Counted from the first letter of the stretch, positions 1-6,662 are shown. The stretch: 8,738 nt of DNA from a bacterium (GCA_023249935.1 JAHFBQ010000058.1:1-8738); one strand, 5' to 3'. Notes: a model not told the origin generated them from the letters alone. A program made the numbers and translations.

Positions 1-246
1 GAGTATGTTGCGGTAGTACAACCTTCTAATGATTCACTATATCGGGCTGGGACGAGTTCTATTAATGATTCAACGACTATAAAAAAAGGCTCTGCTGAAC
101 CAGATGAGTCAAGCAATCTGTTGGAAAAACCATTGCTATGCAAACAAGTGGGTAGCGGTACAACATCGCCGTCGGCAATCAAAAAATTAGGGAAATGGTT
201 TGCCAAGAAATGCTGCTGCTGTTGTTGCGGGGATGTTTCGCCTTAG
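1..246 (+). CDS. C-terminal part of unknown protein with basic and six-cysteine tail
   Basis: An open frame runs from the window edge to TAG at 244-246 and gives the last 81 residues of a protein; its start lies outside the window. The visible part is polar and rich in Ser, Thr, Asn and Asp, looks disordered and matches no family I recognise. The end is striking: a basic stretch (KKLGKWFAKK, codons 181-210) runs directly into six consecutive cysteines (211-228), followed by Gly-Asp-Val-Ser-Pro. The cysteines use both TGC and TGT, so this is not a simple trinucleotide expansion. In eukaryotic proteins, and in some bacterial effectors, Cys clusters beside basic residues are S-acylation sites, so a host-membrane-targeted effector is possible; this is inference. 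A metal-binding or cross-linking tail is an alternative. No clear terminator follows. That the frame is a real gene is likely; its function is unknown. Confidence 0.6.
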   Translation, partial: EYVAVVQPSNDSLYRAGTSSINDSTTIKKGSAEPDESSNLLEKPLLCKQVGSGTTSPSAIKKLGKWFAKKCCCCCCGDVSP

Positions 247-465
247 AGATATTTCGCAAGTTCAACCTGAACATCGACAATAATACGTAAACCATTTGCT
301 TTTATAAAAAATTCTAATAAAATTAGATAGTTGTGTTATTTTTTTAACCTGTAGCATGTACTCATGAAAGGAAAAATCATGAATGCTATGATGACTCGCG
401 ATTGGGCGATGCAGAGCTGCGATAGCCCGCGCATGCGAACCCAGCCACAAAGTTCTGTTGCTTCT

Positions 466-490
466 GTCATCCTGAACTTGGTTCAGGGCC
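466..490 (+). repeat. REP-like short palindromic repeat, copy 1
   Basis: The sequence begins GTCATCCTGAACTTGG and forms a 7-bp stem CCTGAAC/GTTCAGG (471-477 with 481-487) around a 3-base loop. It has the layout of the short interspersed repeats common in alphaproteobacterial and other host-associated genomes (GTCAYCCYGRAC...). A diverged copy in the opposite orientation lies at 8444-8472. Confidence 0.6.
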
Positions 491-544
491 AACCTCTCAG
501 TGACGCTTCAGTCGTCATCTTTATTAAGCTACCGATTTTTATTA

Positions 545-591
545 TGTCGGCTAAGCTTCTACTCCTATCTTGTCTAGTCGCTTAGCCGACA
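545..591. repeat. 12-bp perfect inverted repeat
   Basis: TGTCGGCTAAGC at 545-556 is exactly complementary to 580-591, with a 23-base spacer between. A TATAATTTTT tract follows at 594-603. It could be a terminator-like hairpin, a protein-binding palindrome or the end of a small non-coding transcript. The sequence alone does not decide. Confidence 0.6.
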
Positions 592-609
592 CATATAATT
601 TTTAAAAAC

Positions 610-637
610 TTAGCATTCATATTTTTAGTTTTATATT
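610..637 (+). promoter_or_regulatory. Weak promoter candidate for the carrier gene
   Basis: TTAGCA (610-615) and TATATT (632-637) are separated by 16 bases and match the sigma-70 -35 and -10 consensus at 4/6 and 5/6. This would give a leader of about 135 bases before the start at 779. The region is A/T rich, so chance matches are expected. Confidence 0.25.
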
Positions 638-762
638 GGTGCGTTTCAGCTTTTGGTGGCTGCTGCGTAGGATCTTTGCTGCTGTTGGCGGTTTTGCCGT
701 TGATGTATGCGTGTGCTTAATATTGCTAAGCAGCACAAGATCTATTTATTGGCTTTCTCTTT

Positions 763-769
763 AGGAAAG
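763..769 (+). promoter_or_regulatory. Ribosome binding site that fixes the carrier start
   Basis: AGGAAAG lies 9 bases before ATG 779. An in-frame ATG at 707 has no such site, and its 24 extra residues would bury the signal peptide. The start at 779 is therefore preferred. Confidence 0.7.
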
Positions 770-778
770 AATTTTATT

Positions 779-1762
779 ATGAAGATGAAATATTATTTGG
801 TCATGTTTATGATGGTTGCGATGTCTTGGCAGCAGATATGGGGTGCTGGCAGCGAAAGTTCTGGTTCAAATGAAGATGAAGACTCTACTGGTGAGGCAGT
901 GTTGTTTGTGCCTGCAGATGCCGACAAGGCTCCTGAATTTGCGTTAACAGATCATCCTATTGACGTGTCTCATGTTGAGTTGGATGACGATGGTTGGCTT
1001 GATGCCTCTTTGAGACAAGCAGGTATTGGAGCTGTTTCAGGAGTGGTTGCTATCACCGTATATCAGCCATGTTTTTACGCAGGTAACTGCGCCATAAATG
1101 GAAATCAATTCGAGTTTAATCCTCGAGTTTGGTACAGAGGTTATTTGGTTTATGCTGGCAGCATGGTGCTTAATACAGCTTTGCAAATGTGGGCAAATGC
1201 CTTTTTAACGGCTTTGTGGTTTGGAGGTAAAGAGACAAGCGATGTTGAAAAAGCGTATGTTGCAACGGCTGCTGGGGCCCTATCAGCCTTGGTGGGATCT
1301 CCAACAGAATTGATTGTTATGGATAGACAAACTTCTGGTAAATTAGTTTCTCAGATTGTGAGACAAGTTTGGGGAACGGGTCTTTGGCGAGGATTGACGC
1401 CAACTATGTGTAGAGAAGGTGGGTTTACCGCAGGATATCTTGCTGGTGCTCCATGGGTACAGAAAGCAGTTTCTCCTTATTGTCCTAGTGATGATGCAGC
1501 AGCTTTTGTTGGAGGAGCGATCATAGGAGCGGGAGTTGCCGCTGCTACGCAACCATTTAATGTAGTTGCTTCTAGAATGAGGGCTCAGGATATTGCTTTT
1601 AGAATGGGCAAGGGTAATCGAACAACGCTTCGAGGAATGGTTGGTTCATTGTTCCGGCAGGGAAGAATTGGAGCTTTTTGGAAAGGAAGTCAAGCTCGAA
1701 TTTTTGGTACAGCTGGAGCTGTTGGTGCTATGAACGTCGTGAATAATCAATTTAAGAAATAA
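779..1762 (+). CDS. Mitochondrial carrier (SLC25) family protein with signal peptide
   Basis: This 327-residue protein begins with a classic Sec signal peptide (MKMK, then hydrophobic YYLVMFMMVAMSW; cleavage likely near WGA-G at 22-24). An acidic Ser/Asp/Glu-rich linker follows (about 25-75), then three SLC25-type repeats. Repeat 1 has a degenerate signature QPCFYAGN at 96-103 and WYRG at 118-121. Repeat 2 has SPTELIVMDRQ at 174-184 and GLWRGLTPTMCRE at 201-213. Repeat 3 has QPFNVVASRMRAQ at 258-270 and AFWKGSQARI at 299-308. The family normally moves nucleotides, carboxylates or other metabolites across mitochondrial inner membranes. It is essentially eukaryotic; Legionella LncP is the known bacterial case and is a translocated effector. 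Here several charged residues of the P-x-[DE]-x-x-[KR] motifs are lost (D to N, K to V or A), so the substrate cannot be predicted and transport may be altered. Family membership is strong; export to a host membrane is inference. Confidence 0.85.
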   Translation: MKMKYYLVMFMMVAMSWQQIWGAGSESSGSNEDEDSTGEAVLFVPADADKAPEFALTDHPIDVSHVELDDDGWLDASLRQAGIGAVSGVVAITVYQPCFYAGNCAINGNQFEFNPRVWYRGYLVYAGSMVLNTALQMWANAFLTALWFGGKETSDVEKAYVATAAGALSALVGSPTELIVMDRQTSGKLVSQIVRQVWGTGLWRGLTPTMCREGGFTAGYLAGAPWVQKAVSPYCPSDDAAAFVGGAIIGAGVAAATQPFNVVASRMRAQDIAFRMGKGNRTTLRGMVGSLFRQGRIGAFWKGSQARIFGTAGAVGAMNVVNNQFKK

Positions 1763-1765
1763 GGT

Positions 1766-1808
1766 AAAACAAAAACCCCCAAGATGCTTTCTTGGGGGTT
1801 TTTGTTTT
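1766..1808. terminator. Strong bidirectional rho-independent terminator
   Basis: A long hairpin lies between the convergent carrier and MutS-like genes. CCCCCAAG (1776-1783) pairs with CTTGGGGG (1791-1798), flanked by AAAAA/TTTTT arms that extend the stem to about 1766-1808. The T tract on each strand lets it work in both directions. Confidence 0.92.
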
Positions 1809-3865
1809 TATGCTCTGCCTAATAAGTTCGCGGTTCTGGTAACAATAGCGCCTGAATAGCCTTCATTGCGTAGCATATCCAGCGCGATATGCTGGTCAGA
1901 GATACCGCTTTCAAGCTTGAATGGGTACGTCAGCGAGCCATCATCATTAATTTTTACCGTGACTTTATAGTTTTTGTAACCATTTTCCACATCGGCTTCG
2001 AGCTTGGTAAGCTGTTCAAAATGGGTAGCAACGATAGTGATGCTGTTAAGGATTTTACCCAGAAATTCTGCTACTGCGTAGGCGGCGGCAGAACCTTCAA
2101 CGGGGGTTGTGCCATTAAACACTTCATCAAAAATAAGTAATCCATGTTGGCCTGCAGGTAGGCTGAGCATTGCGTTGATCAACTCTTGTGTACGTAATAC
2201 TTCAGCTTTGAAAAGCGAGTTGCCAGCATTGATGTCATCGGTAATGTTCAAGTACGTTGCTACAAAATTGAACGGCGTCAGTACGCAGCGGCGTGCTGAC
2301 GCGATGCCAAGGCTTTGAGCGAGTAGAACGTTGATGCCGATTGCTTTGATGAGTGTTGATTTGCCGCCTGCATTTGGGCCGGTGATGATGCAGTTGCGTG
2401 ATGGTGCGTTGTTACCAAGTTCGACGCTGTTGGTAATAACCTTGTCAGCGGGTACAAGCGGGTTAACAAAATCTTTAAGGTAAAGATGAGGTGTATCTGC
2501 TGTTTCCAGTTGCGCAAAACAAAAACGATCAGGAGCTTCCTCAAGAAGTTTTGCAATACCACAGTAGGAGTCTAGTAGGCCAAACGCTTGCAGTGCTGGC
2601 AATAATTCATCTCTCAATGTTTGCAACGCCACATAACCAATCATTACTTTGCCGCGGTTAGCGAAGGTGCTGCTTGAGCCTGGCGCGAAAGTGTTGCTGA
2701 GTAAGAGGTCGAGTAATTCGCGCAGCGGGGCATTTTGTTCGTGAGTTGTTGCAAAGAGTGTCAGCAAAGCTTTCAACTCGGGAAGTAGGTCCAAAAGTTC
2801 TTTCTCTTGTGAAAGAAGCTGCGCGCTATTCTGCAGGATGCGTAGCATATGTGCCACGTGAGTAAGTTTGTAATGAATGATTTCTTCGAATAAAAGGGCA
2901 TCAACGATGTAATCGATAGATCGATCAAGTTGCTGATAGATGAAGTAAGCATTTAATGCAGTAATGCCATATTTTATGGCTTTGAGATTGGAGTTCCAGC
3001 CGAGCTTAAAGAGAAAATTTCTTTTGTGCAGAGAGCCTGTTTCTTTTGCATACTCTTGCGCCAATGGATCGCTTGTATCGATCATGGCGGTAAGAAGGCA
3101 GAGAATGAGGATGCGTAAATTATTTACATTGGAGGCGGCATCATTGAGGCGTCCTCCAATAAAATTCCATAAATATTTACCCATAACCGCTGTTGGGCTG
3201 GAGTTGCCGTGTTGCAGTAGAGAATCGGTAAACAAATAATCGCGGGTGACATCTTTTAGATACTGCTCATGTCGCCAATGGCTGAGAAAGAGGTTTTCTG
3301 ATGGTACATAGTTTTTTAGTAACGTATCAAATGTTGCGCGTAGCTTAGGCTTATCGATCAAGGTTTTAATGATTGTTTGGCGGCGACTTATTTCTTCATG
3401 ATCTGCCGTGTTTGCCCCAAGCAGATACATAAACTGTGCTTTGCCCAGATCGCTTTGTGCTCTGCACAACGCCTTGCCAACATAATTATCTCCAGGGATT
3501 TTGCCTCCAAAGATAGCAAGATCTTGCCATGTGGTTGAGTCTTGTATGATTGAAGAGGCTGCATACGAGGTTGTACGCATCATTTTAAATGAAGTATCGC
3601 GTAGGTATTGAGCTGACGGTTCAGCTTGTGTACGAATACTTTTGCAGAGCCATTCATAAAATGAATGACACTCCCAATCACGCTCTTCTTGGATGAAAGA
3701 GTTGCTATTGAGATATTCGATGCGCTCTCGCAGTGTAGCTGGTTTGCCGCGGGATAAGCCTTTTGGCTTGAGCGCAAGATCATCAAATGAAATTTCTTCT
3801 TCGGAAGCAGGCAGCCATGATGGCGTGATAAGCGCTATTGTAAGTGCGAGCACGATGTGTAACAT
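1808..3865 (-). CDS. Signal-peptide-bearing MutS-like ATPase without mismatch-recognition domain
   Basis: This 685-residue protein has the MutS superfamily ATPase domain at its C-terminus (about 480-685): Walker A GPNAGGKST at 496-504, SLFKAEVLRTQELI at 550-563, Walker B LLIFDE at 576-581 followed by FNGTTPVEG, and the ATHFEQL segment at 613-619. The middle (about 140-480) looks like the MutS core/lever helices, including the EISRRQTIIKTL element at 158-169. There is no MutS domain I with a Phe-x-Glu mismatch reader and no Smr domain, so classical mismatch repair is unlikely. The N-terminus (MLHIVLALTIALITPSWLPA) looks like a Sec signal peptide. The start is well supported: AAGGA at 3877-3873 lies 7 bases upstream, and the next Met is near residue 95. 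It is the last gene of an apparent HIT-hydrolase-MutS operon. The ATPase call is firm; the extracytoplasmic location rests on the signal peptide alone. Confidence 0.85.
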   Translation of the reverse strand: MLHIVLALTIALITPSWLPASEEEISFDDLALKPKGLSRGKPATLRERIEYLNSNSFIQEERDWECHSFYEWLCKSIRTQAEPSAQYLRDTSFKMMRTTSYAASSIIQDSTTWQDLAIFGGKIPGDNYVGKALCRAQSDLGKAQFMYLLGANTADHEEISRRQTIIKTLIDKPKLRATFDTLLKNYVPSENLFLSHWRHEQYLKDVTRDYLFTDSLLQHGNSSPTAVMGKYLWNFIGGRLNDAASNVNNLRILILCLLTAMIDTSDPLAQEYAKETGSLHKRNFLFKLGWNSNLKAIKYGITALNAYFIYQQLDRSIDYIVDALLFEEIIHYKLTHVAHMLRILQNSAQLLSQEKELLDLLPELKALLTLFATTHEQNAPLRELLDLLLSNTFAPGSSSTFANRGKVMIGYVALQTLRDELLPALQAFGLLDSYCGIAKLLEEAPDRFCFAQLETADTPHLYLKDFVNPLVPADKVITNSVELGNNAPSRNCIITGPNAGGKSTLIKAIGINVLLAQSLGIASARRCVLTPFNFVATYLNITDDINAGNSLFKAEVLRTQELINAMLSLPAGQHGLLIFDEVFNGTTPVEGSAAAYAVAEFLGKILNSITIVATHFEQLTKLEADVENGYKNYKVTVKINDDGSLTYPFKLESGISDQHIALDMLRNEGYSGAIVTRTANLLGRA

Positions 3866-3887
3866 GAAAAAATCCTTGAATGATTTA

Positions 3888-4835
3888 TTAGTTTTTCGTG
3901 GTGTCTATATCTATAGTTTCCCTTAGAAACCGCATAACCTTGCGACGGTAGGGTTGTGGGTGATAGGCGTGCAGAAATCCGTGTCTGGCTTTTGGTCCTA
4001 TCCAGATTCTGCTGAGTTCATTTTGAGCATGAGCATACAGCCTGATGCTGTGGTCTGGCGTTATGAAATTGTCGTCGCATGAATGGATGAACATGATTGG
4101 TTCATTGATCATACGGACAGCTGAAACTGAATTGACTTCATCAATGTTACAATTTGCATAGTAGTGAAACATTGCTTGGATAACGGGGAAAAAAGGATAA
4201 TACGGCAATCCAACGCGCAATGTATAACCTCGTACAAACATGCTGCGTAGGTCTGAATAGGTGGAATCGATAATGTATGCCTGTGCAAAGCCGGGGTTGA
4301 GAGAGGCTGCTCGTAGTGCAGCGCCGCCGCCCATAGAAAAGCCCATGATGATGAATGGTAGGTTTTCTGGCGTGCTTGCCTTTAAAAATTTTGCCGCCGA
4401 CAAGACATCTTTGTACTCATGGTAGCCGAGTGTGATGTATTTGCCGTCACTTTCGCCACTTGCGCGAAAATCGAAAAGAAGCAGATTAAATTCTTTGAAG
4501 ATCTCTAAAAATCCGTACATAAACTCTTTGGCGCCTTTGTAGCCGTGGCAAATAAGGACGTTGCCCACCGCATTATCGCGCGTAAATAAAAAACCACGCA
4601 GGGTTAAATTATCCGGCGTGGAAAAAGAAACTGGTGTACAGCCAGGCATCTTGATGAGTTCATCGCGTAGCTCTTTAGCTACAGCAAACTGGCTTTTACC
4701 AAAATAAATATTGTCTGAAGCATAAGCAAACTTGAGTACTATCTGATACGAAACAATCAACACCGCAATTGTTACGGTAATGATAGTGAGAATAAGACTG
4801 ATGATTTTACGGCGTGAATCAAACAGTGAAATCAT
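3888..4835 (-). CDS. Membrane-anchored alpha/beta hydrolase (serine hydrolase, S33/Bem46-like)
   Basis: The 315-residue product has one N-terminal membrane helix (about 11-33) after a positively charged start, so the catalytic domain should face the periplasm. The alpha/beta-hydrolase landmarks are in order: oxyanion-side HGYKG at 97-101, the DFRASGES strand/turn at 122-129, nucleophile elbow GFSMGG with Ser167, catalytic Asp at HSCDDNFITP (254 or 255), and His285 in ARHGF. This arrangement resembles Bem46/FrsA-type peptidase or esterase relatives; the substrate is unknown. The gene starts 5 bases after the HIT gene's stop, has no clear ribosome binding site of its own and ends 22 bases before the MutS-like start. 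Translational coupling within one operon is likely. Confidence 0.85.
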   Translation of the reverse strand: MISLFDSRRKIISLILTIITVTIAVLIVSYQIVLKFAYASDNIYFGKSQFAVAKELRDELIKMPGCTPVSFSTPDNLTLRGFLFTRDNAVGNVLICHGYKGAKEFMYGFLEIFKEFNLLLFDFRASGESDGKYITLGYHEYKDVLSAAKFLKASTPENLPFIIMGFSMGGGAALRAASLNPGFAQAYIIDSTYSDLRSMFVRGYTLRVGLPYYPFFPVIQAMFHYYANCNIDEVNSVSAVRMINEPIMFIHSCDDNFITPDHSIRLYAHAQNELSRIWIGPKARHGFLHAYHPQPYRRKVMRFLRETIDIDTTKN

Positions 4836-4840
4836 ATGTT

Positions 4841-5194
4841 TTAGAGGCTAAGGCCACCCTCGTAAAGATTTTTTCCCGAGATGAAGTGCCAATGTAAGTG
4901 GTCAACCGATTGGCCGGCGCTGCGTCCGTTGTTTGAGAGCGTATTAAAACCGTTTGTACCAGGCAATGTTTTACTTAACTTGGCGACACAAAGCCCAAGG
5001 TCTGCAAGATGTGCTGCATCTAGTTCTGTTGCATGGCCCATATGTTCGATATGTTTCTTGGTGAGTAAAAGATAGTGGATTGGTGCTTTGGGATAAATAT
5101 CTTTGATAACTAGTGTGTGATCGGTTTCAAGGATGACTGTCGATGGGATTTGTTTTTGTATGATTTTACAAAAAATACATTGAGCATTGAGCAT
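4841..5194 (-). CDS. HIT-family (histidine triad) nucleotide hydrolase
   Basis: This 117-residue protein is of typical HINT length. CIFCKI at 6-11 is the usual family N-terminus with a Cys pair. The triad HLHWHF at 99-104 follows GQSVD, with H101 the expected nucleophile by analogy to HINT1. The family hydrolyses purine nucleoside phosphoramidates and related nucleotide conjugates in the cytoplasm. I chose ATG 5194 because AAGGAA at 5204-5199 sits just upstream and the protein then begins right before CIFCKI. An in-frame ATG at 5212 would add MVKRNV and has no clear ribosome binding site. It is the first protein gene of the minus-strand set that continues into the hydrolase and MutS-like genes, and it begins 26 bases after the double-hairpin repeat that follows tRNA-Leu. 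Confidence 0.9.
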   Translation of the reverse strand: MLNAQCIFCKIIQKQIPSTVILETDHTLVIKDIYPKAPIHYLLLTKKHIEHMGHATELDAAHLADLGLCVAKLSKTLPGTNGFNTLSNNGRSAGQSVDHLHWHFISGKNLYEGGLSL

Positions 5195-5220
5195 TACGTT
5201 CCTTTTCACCATAAGGACTA

Positions 5221-5307
5221 GCCCGCCGTCGCTCTTCGAGCTATGGCGCGCAGCCTTCGCCTTCTATCTGGCCTGCCAGCCGTAGCTCATTTGTGAGCGA
5301 AGGCTGG
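5221..5307 (-). repeat. tRNA-3'-end double-hairpin repeat, copy A
   Basis: Read on the minus strand, the element starts at the CCA of tRNA-Leu and runs 87 bases. Hairpin 1 (5307-5276) has CCAGCC/GGCTGG and GCTCA/TGAGC arms separated by a TTC/TAC mismatch. Hairpin 2 (5251-5221) has GCGCGCCATAGCTC against GAGCGACGGCGGGC with loop GAA. Compared with copy B at 7269-7358 it differs by one base in each hairpin loop region, while the spacer between hairpins is different (5 versus 8 bases). Confidence 0.9.
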
Positions 5308-5391
5308 TGCCGAAGGTCGGACTCGAACCGACAAGGTGTTACCACCGCGGGATTTTGAGTCCCGTGCGTCTACCAATTTCGCCACTTCGGC
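5305..5391 (-). tRNA. tRNA-Leu(CAA)
   Basis: Full cloverleaf on the minus strand: acceptor GCCGAAG/CTTCGGC, anticodon stem CGGGA/TCCCG with loop CTCAAAA (anticodon CAA at 5357-5355, reading UUG), long variable arm GGTG/CACC, T-arm GTCGGTTCGAGTCCGAC, discriminator A and an encoded CCA at 5307-5305. The CCA is also the first three bases of the double-hairpin repeat. Confidence 0.96.
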
Positions 5392-5413
5392 ATGCTATAA
5401 CTAGGTCACGTAT

Positions 5414-5441
5414 ATGCTAACAGATCACTCAGTACCGTCAA
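5414..5441 (-). promoter_or_regulatory. Promoter candidate for tRNA-Leu
   Basis: On the minus strand TTGACG (5441-5436) and TAGCAT (5419-5414) are 16 bases apart, a 5/6 and 4/6 match to sigma-70 elements, about 22 bases before the tRNA 5' end. Transcription could continue through the repeat into the HIT gene, as no T-tract terminator follows the tRNA. Confidence 0.45.
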
Positions 5442-5469
5442 GAAATGACTGCGGACCAGTATACGTGTG

Positions 5470-6660
5470 TTAGATACTGTTGGCAAGACTAAAAAGTGGG
5501 AGATAAAGGAAGATAAGGAGTGCAAAAATAACGCCACCAACGACAAGCAGAAGTAGCGGTCCGATTAGCGCAATGATGCTTGATAGTGATTTCAATGCGT
5601 CCTGATCAAGCGTGTCGATGGCTAGTGCGAGTGTTTTTTGTTTGACACCAAGTGCTATTGTTGGCGTGAGCAGATCGGCGAGCAGGTTGCCAAGTGGACT
5701 GGGGATTTTTTTTACGCTTTGTACGAGTGAGTGGCCCAAGGTAAGATCGCTTGTGGCTGCTTGTAGCCACATCTTGACCGTGCTGTTGGTAACACTCGTG
5801 AGCGCCAATGATGCGGCTCGGTGTAGGGGTAAGCTTGCATCGCTTAAGATGCCGACCATGCTTAAAAAGCGGCTGCATTGTAATTTTGTAATGACCTGTC
5901 CAACAATCGGTACAGCAACAAACAAGGTAGTGCAGGCGGCTGAGAGCCATGTGCTTCGTTGCCCAATGCGATACAGAGTGTAGCCGGCAAGGCAAATCGG
6001 GATGATAGAAAGTAAGAAACCTGGGCTACTCAGAAAATGAGCTAGTGTGATCAGCGATGCTGTGGCTGCTGGGATTGGTTTATTAAGTACGATAAAAAGA
6101 CGTTCGAATTGTGGTACGACGCCGATGAGTAGCGCCATAACAATGGTGATGGTGAACAGCAGTGTTAACAATGGCGGAGTGATAGCTGCAATTATTTTTT
6201 TCCGTAAAGCGGCCTGATGCTCAAAATGCGTACTGAGTATGTGCAACATGACACTCATGCGTCCGCTCTCTTCGCCACTTTTTATCAATCCAATGACGTA
6301 GAGCGATGTTTCGGGGAAGTGGTCGGCAATGCTTTCAGCGAAAGAGTGTCCACTTGCACTGTCTGCGAGCAGCGCATTAAGATTGGCTTTGTTGTATGCA
6401 TCGGTAGTTTGCACATCGACGATTTCTAGGGCCTTATGGAGAGCTAATCCGTGGCTTGTAAGGAGGGCGAGTTTTGCGATCAGTTCTACCATGAAGTGAC
6501 GTCTGGCGCGTAATGATTGATGTCGAGCCTGATTGAGTCTGAGAACGGCGATAGAGCGGTACATGAGTGCCATCTGAGCAGCCTCAAGATTTGGTGCTGC
6601 TATCAGACCGGTAGCATCATGTCCGTTACTGGTAATGCCGTGCCATCGAAAGTATGCCAT
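5470..6660 (-). CDS. Type II secretion/type IV pilus inner-membrane protein, GspF/PilC family
   Basis: This 396-residue protein has the expected family length and N-terminus (MAYFRWHGIT, compare MAxFxYxA in PilC/GspF). There are two T2SSF domains (about 57-180 and 262-385), each starting with a short helix of the FxxxLAxLxxxGLxLxxAL kind (KLALLTSHGLALHKAL at 63-78; FLSMVGILSDASLPLHRA at 265-282). Membrane helices lie near 161-182, 213-232 and 361-385. The VVPQFERLF...IPAAT segment at 181-200 is typical. The protein is the platform that couples the assembly ATPase to pseudopilus or pilus growth. It starts 2 bases after the DUF167 stop without a clear ribosome binding site. No other secretion or pilus genes are in the window, so which machine it serves is open. 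Confidence 0.9.
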   Translation of the reverse strand: MAYFRWHGITSNGHDATGLIAAPNLEAAQMALMYRSIAVLRLNQARHQSLRARRHFMVELIAKLALLTSHGLALHKALEIVDVQTTDAYNKANLNALLADSASGHSFAESIADHFPETSLYVIGLIKSGEESGRMSVMLHILSTHFEHQAALRKKIIAAITPPLLTLLFTITIVMALLIGVVPQFERLFIVLNKPIPAATASLITLAHFLSSPGFLLSIIPICLAGYTLYRIGQRSTWLSAACTTLFVAVPIVGQVITKLQCSRFLSMVGILSDASLPLHRAASLALTSVTNSTVKMWLQAATSDLTLGHSLVQSVKKIPSPLGNLLADLLTPTIALGVKQKTLALAIDTLDQDALKSLSSIIALIGPLLLLVVGGVIFALLIFLYLPLFSLANSI

Positions 6661-6662
6661 AG

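Larger units (their letters stand above)
247..778. other. Gene-free, hairpin-rich stretch
   Basis: I see no convincing gene in these 532 bases. They hold a weak A/T hairpin at 313-327 followed by a T-rich tract (possible weak terminator of the upstream gene), a nested hairpin at 404-428 (GGGC/GCCC around GCAG/CTGC), a REP-like palindrome at 466-490, a small TGACG/CGTCA inverted repeat at 501-517, a 12-bp inverted repeat at 545-591, and a weak promoter-like pair near 610-637. An open frame of 73 codons at 364-585 reads straight through three of these palindromes and looks like translated repeat sequence. A structured RNA in 360-592 cannot be excluded. Confidence 0.6.

Noticed and set aside
262..492. 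76-codon minus-strand open frame
   Set aside because: It is the antisense reading of the same repeat region, beginning MALNQVQDD from the REP-like palindrome.
364..585. 73-codon open frame on the plus strand with a possible ribosome binding site
   Set aside because: It reads through a REP-like palindrome (the tell-tale SVILNLVQG translation) and other hairpins, and resembles no protein.
636..764. Hydrophobic, Trp/Arg-rich 42-codon frame from TTG whose stop overlaps the carrier's ribosome binding site
   Set aside because: There is no ATG or GTG start with a ribosome binding site and no family resemblance; a leader peptide cannot be supported.
707..778. Longer N-terminus for the carrier from ATG 707
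   Set aside because: There is no ribosome binding site, and the 24 extra residues would precede an otherwise standard signal peptide; ATG 779 has AGGAAAG at good spacing.
5407..5467. 8-bp inverted repeat CACGTATA/TATACGTG flanking the tRNA-Leu promoter
   Set aside because: The arms are short and 45 bases apart; this is likely chance and no terminator tract is present.
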